The translations under genes and the position numbers were made by a program. A stretch of 64,000 nt of DNA from Nonlabens sp. Its GTDB lineage: Bacteria; Bacteroidota; Bacteroidia; Flavobacteriales; Flavobacteriaceae. A model generated the notes under the pieces. The model did not search any database, was not told the DNA's origin, and saw only the letters and a list, made by a program, of their open reading frames with translations. Positions within the stretch are counted from its first letter, which is position 1. Each line of letters opens with the position of its first letter. The DNA is taken from assembly GCF_018401815.1 (NCBI RefSeq), contig NZ_JAGYKG010000003.1, forward strand, positions 310,001 to 374,000, read 5' to 3'. This document shows positions 24,867 to 34,501 of the stretch, piece by piece.

Positions 24867-27293
24867 ATGAACACCACCAATTTTGAAGAGCAACAAGACG
24901 TAAATTTAAAAGATCAAGTATACCAATACCTCAAGTATTGGCCCTGGTTCCTCTTGAGTGCTATTGTTTTTGTCGTTGCGGGATTTATCTATTTAAGGTA
25001 TGCCACCAACCAATACCAAGCCACAGCAAAAATTGTATTAAAAGATGCCAAAGGAGGCGGAGGTCTTTCCGAACTTTCGGCTTTAGATGACCTCAACCTT
25101 TTAGGAAGTTCGTTCAATACGGTAGAAAATGAAGTAGAGATTTTACATTCTTACCGATTGATCCGACAAGTAGTTCACAACCTGGATTTAAATGTGGTCT
25201 ATTCCCAAACCGGAAGGATCAAAGCCTCTGAAGTGTATAAACAAAGCCCTGTAACGCTGACCATGTTGGACGATACCGCTGCAGAGGGGTTGGAAACCTC
25301 CATGACTTTGGTGCTAGAACCTGTAGATGCAACCACCTTTAAAATCAAAAGCCTAGAAGCAGACCAATACGAGATCCAATCCTATGGAGCCGAGTTTGCT
25401 ATCCAAGATTGGAATGTGGTGGTAGTGCCCAACCACCCGAATTTTGGCGTTTGGGGAGCAGGAACTGCCGAGGAACTAGAAGCAGCCAGGGAGCTGTTTA
25501 TTGCGATTCACCCCATCCGAAAAATAGCCGAGTCCATCAAATCAAGGTTGAGCATCGCTACAACAGATCAACGATCCAGTGTATTGGAGTTGAGCATCAC
25601 CGATCCTGTAAAAGAAAAAGCTGAAGACCTGCTCAATAACCTGGTCATGGTGTACAATCAAGATGCCATTAAAGACATCAATGAAGTGGCTCAAAATACG
25701 GCCCAATTTATTGAAGAGCGTCTTGTAGAAGTACAGAAAGACCTCGACAGTTTGGAACGAGGCATACAACGCTTTAAAACCTCCGAAAATCTTACGGATC
25801 TGGTGGCAGAATCCGAAATCAACCTACAATTTTCTGCTGGTTTGGGCAGGGAGGTGGTGGAAGTAGCAACTCAGTTAAAAATAGCAAAGTTACTACAAGT
25901 CAAATTACAAGAACAGAACTTGGATTTTATTCCAGAAAATGTAGGCTTAGAAAATTTGGACCTGCAACGGGCATCGGCTACCTATAATGTCTTGATTCAA
26001 GAATACTTGAGGTTTCAAGAAAATGCCACTTCTGACAATCCGGTGCTTAGAAGATTAGCTACTGAAATTGCGAGTTCCAAAGAAGCTATTTTACTTTCTC
26101 TGGACAACGTGATCAGCGCTATTCAATTACAACAACAAAGCTTGAATAAAGAACTCAACAAGGTCTCGGGTAAAATATCAGATGTGCCTGAAAATGAACG
26201 GGTCAACAGGGATATTGAAAGAGAACGGGTAGTGGTCGAGTCGGTTTATTTATTGTTGATTCAAAAAAAGGAAACTACCGCCATCTCGCTTGCGGTAACT
26301 GCTCCTAAAGCCAAAGTGGTTGACTTTGCTATGGCATCGCTCACGCCAGTGTCCCCAAAATCCAATATCATTTACCTCGCCACACTGCTATTGGGCTTAT
26401 TGCTTCCAGGAGCAATCATCTATGGTCGCTCGATTTTTTACAATAAAATAGAATCCAGAACAGATCTAGAACGCAAGTTGCCCAACACCACCATTCTCGG
26501 AGAAATTCCTAAAATCGATCAAGAGACGAGCAATCACATACACTTGAACGACCGTTCTATCGCAGCAGAATCTTTTAGAATTATAAGGACGAACTTGCAA
26601 TACAAGCTTAATGCGGTGCCACACGATAGGACTAAAGTAGTATTGGTCACCTCTACCATTAAAGGGGAAGGAAAGACCTTAACCTCCTTTAATCTTGCCA
26701 ATACCTTTGCTTATAGCGGTAAAAAGGTCCTGCTGATAGGAGCCGATATCAGGAACCCGCAACTGCACCGGTACTATGATCAGGTATCCAAAAGAACCCC
26801 TGGGGTGACGGAGTTCCTTACTGATGATCAAAAAAAGTTAAAGGAGCTGACCTTTACTTCTGTTACCAATGCCAATCTGGACCTTTTAGTGTCCGGAGCC
26901 ATCCCGCCTAATCCAGCCGAACTTTGGATGCAAGATAGAACCACTAGCTTATTTGATGAGGCTAAGGAGCACTATGATTTGGTAATTATCGACAGTGCAC
27001 CGACCATATTGGTGACCGACACCTTGCTCATCAGCAAGTATGCTGATGTGGTCGCTTACGTGGTTCGAGCCAATTATACCGATAAAGACCTGTTAGAATT
27101 TATAGCCAATTCCGTTAAAGAAGGCAAACTGACGAATATAGCCTTTGTATTGAATAATGTAAAGATGGATCAGTTTGGGTATGGTTCTAAATATGGGTAT
27201 AAGTATGCGTATAAATACGGTTATGCTTACGGTGAAGATAGAGTGACTTTTTGGGAGGCTTGGAAGAACAAGTTGCAAAAGAAGGGAAGCTAG
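24867..27293 (+). CDS. Wzc-like tyrosine autokinase / chain-length regulator
   Basis: An 808-residue inner-membrane protein. The Wzz domain has its first membrane helix at residues 30-50 (WFLLSAIVFVVAGFIYL), a long periplasmic coiled-coil part is followed by the GNVR-type region, and the second helix lies near residue 510. The cytoplasmic BY-kinase has Walker A STIKGEGKT, Walker A' LLIGADIRNP and Walker B LVIIDSAP. The C-terminus has a tyrosine cluster (YGSKYGYKYAYKYGYAYG) that is the autophosphorylation site. Its partner phosphatase lies immediately downstream on the opposite strand. Confidence 0.94.
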   Translation: MNTTNFEEQQDVNLKDQVYQYLKYWPWFLLSAIVFVVAGFIYLRYATNQYQATAKIVLKDAKGGGGLSELSALDDLNLLGSSFNTVENEVEILHSYRLIRQVVHNLDLNVVYSQTGRIKASEVYKQSPVTLTMLDDTAAEGLETSMTLVLEPVDATTFKIKSLEADQYEIQSYGAEFAIQDWNVVVVPNHPNFGVWGAGTAEELEAARELFIAIHPIRKIAESIKSRLSIATTDQRSSVLELSITDPVKEKAEDLLNNLVMVYNQDAIKDINEVAQNTAQFIEERLVEVQKDLDSLERGIQRFKTSENLTDLVAESEINLQFSAGLGREVVEVATQLKIAKLLQVKLQEQNLDFIPENVGLENLDLQRASATYNVLIQEYLRFQENATSDNPVLRRLATEIASSKEAILLSLDNVISAIQLQQQSLNKELNKVSGKISDVPENERVNRDIERERVVVESVYLLLIQKKETTAISLAVTAPKAKVVDFAMASLTPVSPKSNIIYLATLLLGLLLPGAIIYGRSIFYNKIESRTDLERKLPNTTILGEIPKIDQETSNHIHLNDRSIAAESFRIIRTNLQYKLNAVPHDRTKVVLVTSTIKGEGKTLTSFNLANTFAYSGKKVLLIGADIRNPQLHRYYDQVSKRTPGVTEFLTDDQKKLKELTFTSVTNANLDLLVSGAIPPNPAELWMQDRTTSLFDEAKEHYDLVIIDSAPTILVTDTLLISKYADVVAYVVRANYTDKDLLEFIANSVKEGKLTNIAFVLNNVKMDQFGYGSKYGYKYAYKYGYAYGEDRVTFWEAWKNKLQKKGS

Positions 27294-27311
27294 AAATAAA
27301 AGACCCTTTTA

Positions 27312-28049
27312 TTAAAGATCAAATACCTGCTTGTGGTGTTCCACAAGCTTTTTGAGGGAGGGAAGATGTTTTTTCTTGATCTTGATGTTCTTGATTTTTT
27401 CTAAGTGAGTCAGGTGATGCGCATCCGTCCCTAAGTATTCATACAGGCCTTTGTCCAAAAGGGAAATCGCCTTTGCATGTACTTGTTCACCATAATGATC
27501 CGAAAGCGACAGCAGGTTGAGTTGCAGTTCAAAACCTCTATTTTTTAAATCTGTTAAGCGATTCACGGAATGCAGGTAAGCATAACGTTCTGGGTGCGCC
27601 AAAATAGGGATCAGTCCTTTTTGGCACATCTTAAATACCCAAGTCTCCAAAGGATCAGGACGTTGAAAATAGGACAGCTCGGTAAGCAGGTAGTTCTTGT
27701 GCAGGCACAAGTAGGCTCCCTCTTCTATCAGTTGATTCCACTGCCCATCCATCATGTATTCGGAAGCGGCGTTGCGTATAAAACCTCTGGCAGCCGTAGC
27801 CTCTAATGCTTTGGTTGTTTCTTGAAAGTTGGCAGTAATCGAGGCGACATCATTCTGATAATAATCCTCCATCGTATGTGGTGTAGCAATCGCATTACGC
27901 ACTCCTATATCTTTCATGGCCTGAATCATGTTGATCGTAGTTTCTAGATCAGGAGCTCCATCATCGATACCCGGCAACAGGTGGTTATGAATGTCGGTAA
28001 TTCCTTCTAAAAAGTCGATGAGGTACACCGATCTGTGGAAAAAAATCAT
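27312..28049 (-). CDS. PHP-type protein-tyrosine phosphatase, CpsB/YwqE-like
   Basis: A 245-residue metal-dependent phosphatase of the PHP family. Metal ligands are visible in DIHNHLLPGIDDG near the N-terminus, in AHPERY and in YLGTDAHH near the C-terminus. It would remove phosphate from the tyrosine tail of the Wzc-like kinase, which ends 18 nt away on the other strand. This tail-to-tail arrangement of kinase and phosphatase is common in Bacteroidota. Its start overlaps the stop of the TPR gene (ATGA). Confidence 0.9.
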   Translation of the reverse strand: MIFFHRSVYLIDFLEGITDIHNHLLPGIDDGAPDLETTINMIQAMKDIGVRNAIATPHTMEDYYQNDVASITANFQETTKALEATAARGFIRNAASEYMMDGQWNQLIEEGAYLCLHKNYLLTELSYFQRPDPLETWVFKMCQKGLIPILAHPERYAYLHSVNRLTDLKNRGFELQLNLLSLSDHYGEQVHAKAISLLDKGLYEYLGTDAHHLTHLEKIKNIKIKKKHLPSLKKLVEHHKQVFDL

Positions 28050-29437
28050 GAATTCAAGCGTTTTAGCAGCTGTTGCACTTCGGGCAGTTGATATTCTATG
28101 GGGAATAATTCTTCCAAGATCGCAATTTGTTTTGTATTTATTTTTAAAGAATTTTGCAGGTGAATGCTCCCTTGGAGTATGGCGCCCTTTTTAAAATAAA
28201 GCCCGGCAAGGCGGTACTCTAAGGCTACTTCTTCAGGATAAAAATCCAAGCCACTAGCTAGAGTAGAAACAGCACTATCTATTTCCCCTAGGTGCAGCAG
28301 CAAGTCGGCTCTTTTGATCCAGGTAGAAAGCTCGTAATTACCTAGTTCTAATGCTCTCCGGTACCCGTATTCGGCTTCTTCTATAAAATTAAGCTGTGTA
28401 TTGATGTCGGCATACTTGGTCCAGTACAAGGCGTTATCGGCATCTATATCGGTGGCTTGTTCTATATAATCCAAGGCGTTTTGATAGTCCAGTCGGTTGG
28501 TGTAAAAATGAACTAAAGCCAGCCAGCCTTTATCCAGTAATGGATCTTCTTGAACACACTGGTTGTAGTACGCTACCGCCTTGTCGTCCACCCCTAATTT
28601 TTCAAAACACTTCCCTAACCGAAGATACGCAAAGGAGGTAGGGTCGTCTAAAGTCAGTGTGATTTGATAATTTTCAATAGCTTCGTTATAACGGCCTAAT
28701 TTTTCTAGGACCTTGCCTTTTTCTAAGTAGGCCCCTATAAATTGATCGTCGGAAATAAGGGCAAATTCAAATGCAGAAAGGGCTTTTTCGTACATTTTTA
28801 AGTCAAAATATTGTTTACCTATTTGATGCCAGGCCACCTCACTATAAGGATTCTTATCCAGATACAAATGTAAGAAGTCTATGGCTTGCTGGTGTTCTTC
28901 TAGAAAATCAAAACAATAGATAATGTTGTACAGCGCCGAGTCGTCGGTATCATCGAGTTCTAGACATTTCATAAAGTTGACCTTAGCATTGGAATAATCG
29001 TCTAAAAACAGAAATTCCATGCCTATTAAATTATACACATCTGCGTGATCCAACGTCAGGTCCAACGCCTTTTTAAGAAGCTCAATAGCTTGATCGTGGC
29101 GTTCGGTCTTGGAAAAGATGTTGGCTTTTTGAATATAGATTTCAGGGTGTTGTGGTTCCATCTCAAAAAGCTCCTGGAGCAACTGCTCTGCTTGAGGAAA
29201 TTGGTTGTCAAATATATATACCTCTGCTTTAAAGAGCTTTAAATTAACCGAAGTGGGATGCTGAGAGATTCCTAGTTGTATGGCTTTACGAGCCAATGCC
29301 ATTTTACCCTCTTCCAGGTAGTGCTCTATTATTTCATCAAACTCGTCACTGTCAAAGAATCCAATTCGGTTGGATGTTAACATGAGCTCAAACTTTTTGA
29401 TGCTTAACCCTCCGTCATTATTTAAATCAAAATTCAT
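28046..29437 (-). CDS. Tetratricopeptide-repeat protein
   Basis: A 463-residue protein built from roughly a dozen TPR helix pairs (examples: YNEAIENYQITLTLDDPTSFAYLRLG and DDKAVAYYNQCVQEDP). No signal peptide or membrane helix is seen, so it is cytoplasmic and probably a scaffold. A strong Shine-Dalgarno-like AGGAGGGG lies just upstream of the ATG (29440-29447 on this strand), unusual for this phylum. It is co-transcribed with the phosphatase. The partner is unknown. Confidence 0.9.
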   Translation of the reverse strand: MNFDLNNDGGLSIKKFELMLTSNRIGFFDSDEFDEIIEHYLEEGKMALARKAIQLGISQHPTSVNLKLFKAEVYIFDNQFPQAEQLLQELFEMEPQHPEIYIQKANIFSKTERHDQAIELLKKALDLTLDHADVYNLIGMEFLFLDDYSNAKVNFMKCLELDDTDDSALYNIIYCFDFLEEHQQAIDFLHLYLDKNPYSEVAWHQIGKQYFDLKMYEKALSAFEFALISDDQFIGAYLEKGKVLEKLGRYNEAIENYQITLTLDDPTSFAYLRLGKCFEKLGVDDKAVAYYNQCVQEDPLLDKGWLALVHFYTNRLDYQNALDYIEQATDIDADNALYWTKYADINTQLNFIEEAEYGYRRALELGNYELSTWIKRADLLLHLGEIDSAVSTLASGLDFYPEEVALEYRLAGLYFKKGAILQGSIHLQNSLKINTKQIAILEELFPIEYQLPEVQQLLKRLNS

Positions 29438-29539
29438 ACCCCTCCTATTTAGAATTTTTGTTCTACTAAGTTCTATTTTTTTGTCAAAGCCGCCGCAAAA
29501 TTGGGCGGTGTCTTGTCAACAACTTATAAACACAGGCTG

Positions 29540-30730
29540 TTATGGCGCTGGTGCGTAAAAGGATTCGATTACTTCGAGCAGTATCGTACAGGCATAATCA
29601 ATTTCAGAAAGGCTAATGCTGTAGGGAGGGGTTATGCGTATGGCTCTTTTTTCATACAGCAATAAAAAGAAAATCACCCCCCGGCGTCTGCATTCTTCGA
29701 CGATTAAAGCAGTATAGGTATCGTCTGGGAGCAGGGCAGCTAGCATCAGGCCTTTACCTCGTACCTCTCGTATAGCTGGGTGTTGTAAGCTTTCGCGAAA
29801 GCGAGATTCTTTAACCGCCATCTCGTTCATATACCCGCCCTGTTCTATTTCTGTCAAGGTGGCAAGTGCTGCCGCAGCAATGACGGGATGCCCTCCAAAA
29901 GTCGTTATATGCCCCAACATAGGCGACTGCTTGAAGTGCGACATGTGTTCCCTGCTGGCAGTTAATGCTCCTATAGGAAGCCCCCCTGCAAGCCCTTTGC
30001 CCGTAATGACCATGTCTGGAACGATCTGATGTTGCGTAAAATAAAACATACTTCCCGTACGACCAATTCCAGGCTGGATCTCGTCTATAAGTAGTAAAGC
30101 ACCCATGTCTTTGCAGCGTTTACTCAACTCTTGCATCCATATCTTACTTGGTATCTTAAACCCAGCCCCACCTTGAATGCTTTCTATAATAACGGCAGCG
30201 GTGCTTGTGGTGATCCACTTTAAGTCCTGCAGGCAGTTGAAGTTGATGTGTGTGATGTCGGGCAGTAAGGGCCGGAAAGGAGCTTTGCGTTCTTCATAAT
30301 CCATGAGGCTTAAGGACCCCATGGTATTGCCGTGATAGGCTTTTTTCATCGCTATGATCTGAGAACGACCCGTTACACTGCGCGCCAGCTTCATGGCAGC
30401 CTCAATAGCCTCGGTGCCACTGTTCACCAAGTAAGTAGTCTCTAATGGAGCAGGTAGTAACGAGGCGATTTTTTTGCACAATTGCACCGAAGGGTCTTGT
30501 GCATACTCTCCATAGACCATGACGTGCATGTACTTGTCGACCTGTTTTTTTATGGCTGCTACGATCACGGGGTGGCAGTGACCTAGTGGTAATGCACTTA
30601 CTCCTGCTACCATATCTAAGTAGCGACGACCTTGTTGATCGTAAATATAATTTCCTTTTGCATGATCGATTTCCATTCCTGGAGCATAAGGTGTGGTCTG
30701 CGCTTGATACTGGTAAAAATCATCCTTCAT
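29540..30730 (-). CDS. Class III aminotransferase (acetylornithine/GABA type)
   Basis: A PLP enzyme of 396 residues from the ATG at 30730 (MKDDFYQYQAQTTPYAP). An upstream in-frame start at 30757 would overlap the next gene by 38 nt and is less likely. Markers are NSGTEAIEAAMKLAR, the PLP-Asp in LLIDEIQPGIGRTG, and the Schiff-base Lys in MVITGKGLAGGLPIGAL. The substrate is unclear; ornithine-like or omega-amino acids are typical. It carries one 14-bp palindrome, read as RFRES. Confidence 0.88.
   Translation of the reverse strand: MKDDFYQYQAQTTPYAPGMEIDHAKGNYIYDQQGRRYLDMVAGVSALPLGHCHPVIVAAIKKQVDKYMHVMVYGEYAQDPSVQLCKKIASLLPAPLETTYLVNSGTEAIEAAMKLARSVTGRSQIIAMKKAYHGNTMGSLSLMDYEERKAPFRPLLPDITHINFNCLQDLKWITTSTAAVIIESIQGGAGFKIPSKIWMQELSKRCKDMGALLLIDEIQPGIGRTGSMFYFTQHQIVPDMVITGKGLAGGLPIGALTASREHMSHFKQSPMLGHITTFGGHPVIAAAALATLTEIEQGGYMNEMAVKESRFRESLQHPAIREVRGKGLMLAALLPDDTYTALIVEECRRRGVIFFLLLYEKRAIRITPPYSISLSEIDYACTILLEVIESFYAPAP
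29789..29802. repeat. GCTTTCGCGAAAGC palindrome, copy 2
   Basis: Exact copy inside the class III aminotransferase gene. On the gene strand it is read in a different frame from copy 1, giving Arg-Phe-Arg-Glu-Ser. Confidence 0.9.
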
Positions 30731-32423
30731 GGCCTGCCTTCTTTTTTCTAATGCCATCTGCCGTGTCGCTAGCTCTGGTTTGTAAATCGCTTCCTTTTAA
30801 CCTGGAATTCTTATTAATTTCTAACTTTTGGTCTTGTTTAAAAAAGTCTTCTTCTATTTTTGGTAAGGGGATGCCCTGAATAGCGGGAAGTACCGGAACT
30901 GGTTGTCCTTTAAATAAGCCTTCTTTTGTTGTTATTATTTCGTCCCCACGCCAGATAAAACCTCTTAGAGTACGCGCATTCTCTGGCAACTCCTCTGGAG
31001 GGTAGGTGATGTCTTCCACATGGTCGAAGGTGGTGATCACCGACATCTCTTGGGCTTCAAAAAGAACTTCCATTCGGCCACTGGTTCCTTTGTTAATGCC
31101 TATTAATTGCTGTTGTTCATTACGAGAATAAATAAGATTCTCTACATTTTTGTTGATGTGCACCACCTCAAGCGCACTGGAGTCATTAAACTTGCCTAGC
31201 AGCTCTTTTCCTTTGATCTGATTAAAACCTCCACTGCTGTCTTGATCGATAATAAAAGCGTTGTAGAACACGTGTAAACTGTCGAGTCTCTCTGTTTTAG
31301 TATTGCTTTGAATATGTATGCTGTCGCCTGTCATTTGACTGTTACCGCTCCACAAAACCGGTTGGGTAATCATCTTGGTAAGTCCGGTACGCTGTCTGGT
31401 AATGATAGAATCACACCTGCCGCTTAAATCACTTTTAAACAGCCTTACATCATAAAAGCCTCGTACGATTCGGTCATCTGCGGGACCAGTGACCATCAAT
31501 GTATCAGCGTGTATATACACACTGTCTTGTTCTTGAACAGAAATAGCAACGGCTCTCTTGGTGATGAAAACCGAGTCTTTTGCTCGAAACACCTCGGCAT
31601 AATGTCCTTTGATGATGGACTTATTGATGGTGTCGGTCACTACAATATTGTTGGTAGCACTCGCGAAAGACCTCCCTCTATTAAAGTACAAGCTGTCTCC
31701 TGTTACTGTACGGTTGTTGTAATCTATCCTAGAGTTTTTGATAAAGTAACCTTCGTCGGCTCGGGTGTCGTAAAAACCTCGTTCGCAATAAACCGTACTC
31801 GTTGTTCCTTTTATAATAGAGGGTCCATACATATACGCATGCCCTGTTTCGGTATAAAAATTAAGGTGATCACTGTCTATAGTATATTCGGGATTGGTCA
31901 CTGTTACATTTTCTAGAAACTGGTACCTGTTCTCAGCTATAAAATAGCGTCCTATCCTGCTTTTTAGGGTACTAGCAGTATCGGTTACCGTACCACCACT
32001 TCGATAATACGCCTGCTGTTTGGAACGATCAAAAAATAAACTATCAGTTGTTAAAGTAGTGCCAGGGTTGTTCATCTCCACATGGCCACTGGCAAAAGCA
32101 AATTCTGTTTTGCCGTTATATTCGGCATAGGTAGCACTCATTTTTATAGAATCTCCTTGATTCATGCGCACATGATCAAAAATCCTTATAAAATTATCCT
32201 TGCGATAAAACACAGCACGATCACACCACATTTGAATTCCTTTGTGTTGCACATATACTTGATTGTTGCCAGTTCCAGCATAAACAACAGCTCCAGGAAA
32301 TAGGGCTTCATTTATTTGGCTAAAGCCACCTCCACTTACCTTAATCAAAGAATCGTTTGCTGTTGGCTGACTGATACCTAAGTGCATACTGCATGCTACA
32401 AGAAGGCCAATTAAATTTTTCAA
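30720..32423 (-). CDS. OstA/LptA-like periplasmic envelope protein
   Basis: A 567-residue protein with an N-terminal signal (LIGLLVACSMHLGISQ) and OstA-type beta-jellyroll repeats (VYAGTGNNQVYVQHKGIQMW, then many IxGDSLYF- and DSLFFDRS-type turns). LptA/OstA proteins bridge LPS from the inner to the outer membrane; this long form is typical of Bacteroidota. It overlaps the aminotransferase start by 11 nt, so the two are in one operon. Whether it carries LPS or another glycolipid is not known. Confidence 0.82.
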   Translation of the reverse strand: MKNLIGLLVACSMHLGISQPTANDSLIKVSGGGFSQINEALFPGAVVYAGTGNNQVYVQHKGIQMWCDRAVFYRKDNFIRIFDHVRMNQGDSIKMSATYAEYNGKTEFAFASGHVEMNNPGTTLTTDSLFFDRSKQQAYYRSGGTVTDTASTLKSRIGRYFIAENRYQFLENVTVTNPEYTIDSDHLNFYTETGHAYMYGPSIIKGTTSTVYCERGFYDTRADEGYFIKNSRIDYNNRTVTGDSLYFNRGRSFASATNNIVVTDTINKSIIKGHYAEVFRAKDSVFITKRAVAISVQEQDSVYIHADTLMVTGPADDRIVRGFYDVRLFKSDLSGRCDSIITRQRTGLTKMITQPVLWSGNSQMTGDSIHIQSNTKTERLDSLHVFYNAFIIDQDSSGGFNQIKGKELLGKFNDSSALEVVHINKNVENLIYSRNEQQQLIGINKGTSGRMEVLFEAQEMSVITTFDHVEDITYPPEELPENARTLRGFIWRGDEIITTKEGLFKGQPVPVLPAIQGIPLPKIEEDFFKQDQKLEINKNSRLKGSDLQTRASDTADGIRKKKAGHEG

Positions 32424-32591
32424 ATACTCGTTTTTTGGTGTTTAAAATTACAAAATGATAACCACATATCAGATAGAAGTCGTCAGGGAACTATAAGCAT
32501 TATAGAAGCATGTAGTTGTAGCTTGGCCGTTCCAAACATGCTTTAAAAATAAACTTCTTTAAGAATCAATAACCATAACGCCTAACTGCTG

Positions 32592-33362
32592 TTACTTGGC
32601 GCTCAGGAACCACGTATCTGGCTGGTGGGTTAATTGTTCATTAAAAACGTTAGATCTTGAGATGGTTCTGGTTCCTATAGCACTTTCGGTCAACGCATTG
32701 ATTTCGTAACGTATCAAATTCCAGCCTTCATTTATCTTAAGATGATAGTCATCAGTTCTTTGGTAGGTTGCCTCGGTGCCGTCTTCAAATATATTCTCTG
32801 TAGTTAAGCTGCCTTTTATGGAAAAAGCGGCTGTGGCATAGAGGTAATAATAAAGATGTCCAGTTTCTGGTACCGCATCCTTAGTGCCGATCACGTATTT
32901 TGTAAAATTCTGACTGGAAGCAGGATAGATATAGGCACTTCTATTGGAACCGCTGACTTCAAATCTGTAATACTTACCAGCAAAAGCTAGCGGCACCTCT
33001 TTTCCTGTAAATGACAATTCATCGGCGTTGGGAAAGCTTTCCAATGCGGTGGAATACTTGAGTTGATAGGTGGCAACTGGAGAAGCGTTATAGGCCTTAA
33101 AAGCCTTTTCTGTTGTTTGATCAAAGTCTGCAGGCAGCTCGATTTTAAAACTTCCATCTTTTTGTAAAACCCCTGCAAAGGAAGGCTCGACGAAATATCC
33201 CATAATGTTAATACCGCCAGTGATGGAATCGGGGTTGTGGACTTTATTTTCTAAAATAACCGCAGTCGCAGAACGGGTTGCTTCTGGAACCTCTTTTTTG
33301 TCATTAGAGGTGTGGCATCCTACTAGTGTTAGGAAGAGAAAAAATAATAGAGCGTTGTACAT
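32592..33362 (-). CDS. Lipoprotein of unknown function
   Basis: 256 residues with a lipoprotein signal ending LTLVGC. The mature part starts with a charged linker and then has beta-rich segments (FAGKYYRFEVSGSNRSAYIY, HLYYYLYATAAFSIKGSL). I do not recognise a family. The stop-start contact with the next gene (33362) shows it is translated with the small membrane protein and perhaps murQ. A role in the envelope is an inference from the signal only. Confidence 0.75.
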   Translation of the reverse strand: MYNALLFFLFLTLVGCHTSNDKKEVPEATRSATAVILENKVHNPDSITGGINIMGYFVEPSFAGVLQKDGSFKIELPADFDQTTEKAFKAYNASPVATYQLKYSTALESFPNADELSFTGKEVPLAFAGKYYRFEVSGSNRSAYIYPASSQNFTKYVIGTKDAVPETGHLYYYLYATAAFSIKGSLTTENIFEDGTEATYQRTDDYHLKINEGWNLIRYEINALTESAIGTRTISRSNVFNEQLTHQPDTWFLSAK

Positions 33363-33604
33363 TATCTGGTTTTATTGGATTGGAACATGGAATCTAAAAT
33401 CAAATTGATGCCTTGGAAAATAAAAACTACCGCCAAGATAGCAAAGGCTACTCCAGGCATTAAAAATATAATAGGATGCGCTGATCCAGCTCCTATATAA
33501 ATAAGAATAGGTCCAGAAAAAAGAAATAAAACACTTAGTGCAAGTCTTTTAATTCCTTTTACGAGAACTTCTCTATCAGTTGATGTTTGTTTCATAATTA
33601 ACAA
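33362..33604 (-). CDS. Small two-helix membrane protein (DUF6095-like)
   Basis: 80 residues with two hydrophobic helices (LALSVLFLFSGPILIYIGAG and IIFLMPGVAFAILAVVFIFQGI) after a basic N-terminus. Small proteins of this form lie next to murQ in other Flavobacteriaceae in my recollection. It overlaps murQ by 7 nt and the lipoprotein by 1 nt, so it is coupled to both. Function unknown. Confidence 0.72.
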   Translation of the reverse strand: MLIMKQTSTDREVLVKGIKRLALSVLFLFSGPILIYIGAGSAHPIIFLMPGVAFAILAVVFIFQGINLILDSMFQSNKTR

Positions 33605-34413
33605 AGTCCTTGTTGGGCAATAGCATTTCTTACACTGCCATGATCAAGCAGTAATTGTCGTGCTATCTCATAGGTTACTCCAATCTCTTCCATAATCATG
33701 CGGGTGCCGCGATCGACCAGTTTGTCATTACTTAACTGCATATCCACCATTTTATTCCCTTTTACATGACCTAATTGTATCAGAACACTGGTGCTGATCA
33801 TATTGAGAATCATTTTTTGAGCGGTTCCAGCTTTCATTCTACTACTTCCGGTTATAAACTCTGGACCTACAGACACCGCAATAGGAAAGGAAGCTACTTG
33901 ATCCAAAGGGCTGCCTACATTGCAAGTAATGCAGGCAGTGGTGATGCCCTGGCTATTGCACTGCTCCAGCCCGCCTATAACATAGGGAGTGGTGCCGCTT
34001 GCAGCAATACCTACCACCACATCCTTTGGATTGACATTAAAGTTGCGCAAATCTTTAAAAGCTTGTTGCGCATCGTCTTCTGCATGTTCTACTGCCTTCC
34101 TTATCGCAAGGTCTCCTCCAGCAATAAGGCCTATGATGGTATCATCGCTTACGCCAAAAGTAGGAGGGCACTCACTGGCATCTACTATTCCTAGTCGGCC
34201 ACTGGTTCCCGCACCTATATAAAAAAGCCGGCCACCACTAGACATTTTTTTAACAATAACCCCTACTAAAGCTTCTATGTTAGGAATCACTTTTTCTACG
34301 GCAAGGGCCACCGTTTGGTCTTCCTTATTAATGCTTGTTAATAAAGCTCTCGTACTCATCTTTTCCAGATCATGGTAATGAGATTCTTGTTCTGTAATTT
34401 TTTGGAAGGTCAT
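33598..34413 (-). CDS. murQ: N-acetylmuramic acid 6-phosphate etherase
   Basis: A 271-residue SIS-domain lyase that splits MurNAc-6-phosphate into GlcNAc-6-phosphate and D-lactate during cell-wall recycling. Signatures are FYIGAGTSGRLGIVDASECPPTFG, GLIAGGDLAIRKAVEHAEDD, GIAASGTTPYVIGG and GSSRMKAGTAQKMILNM. Length is a little short of the ~300 of enterobacterial forms but covers both halves. It heads a three-gene operon on this strand. Confidence 0.93.
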   Translation of the reverse strand: MTFQKITEQESHYHDLEKMSTRALLTSINKEDQTVALAVEKVIPNIEALVGVIVKKMSSGGRLFYIGAGTSGRLGIVDASECPPTFGVSDDTIIGLIAGGDLAIRKAVEHAEDDAQQAFKDLRNFNVNPKDVVVGIAASGTTPYVIGGLEQCNSQGITTACITCNVGSPLDQVASFPIAVSVGPEFITGSSRMKAGTAQKMILNMISTSVLIQLGHVKGNKMVDMQLSNDKLVDRGTRMIMEEIGVTYEIARQLLLDHGSVRNAIAQQGLC

Positions 34414-34501
34414 AAGAATCGTTTTACGGAGGGGCCACCTGAACTAGGAGCACCCCCTTTTTTATTTTTTATAACAACAAACAATCAGAAGCAGGCCTGT
34501 C

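Noticed and set aside
32506..32543. Inverted repeat AAGCATGT/ACATGCTT as a terminator
   Set aside because: The loop is long and no T-run follows on either strand.
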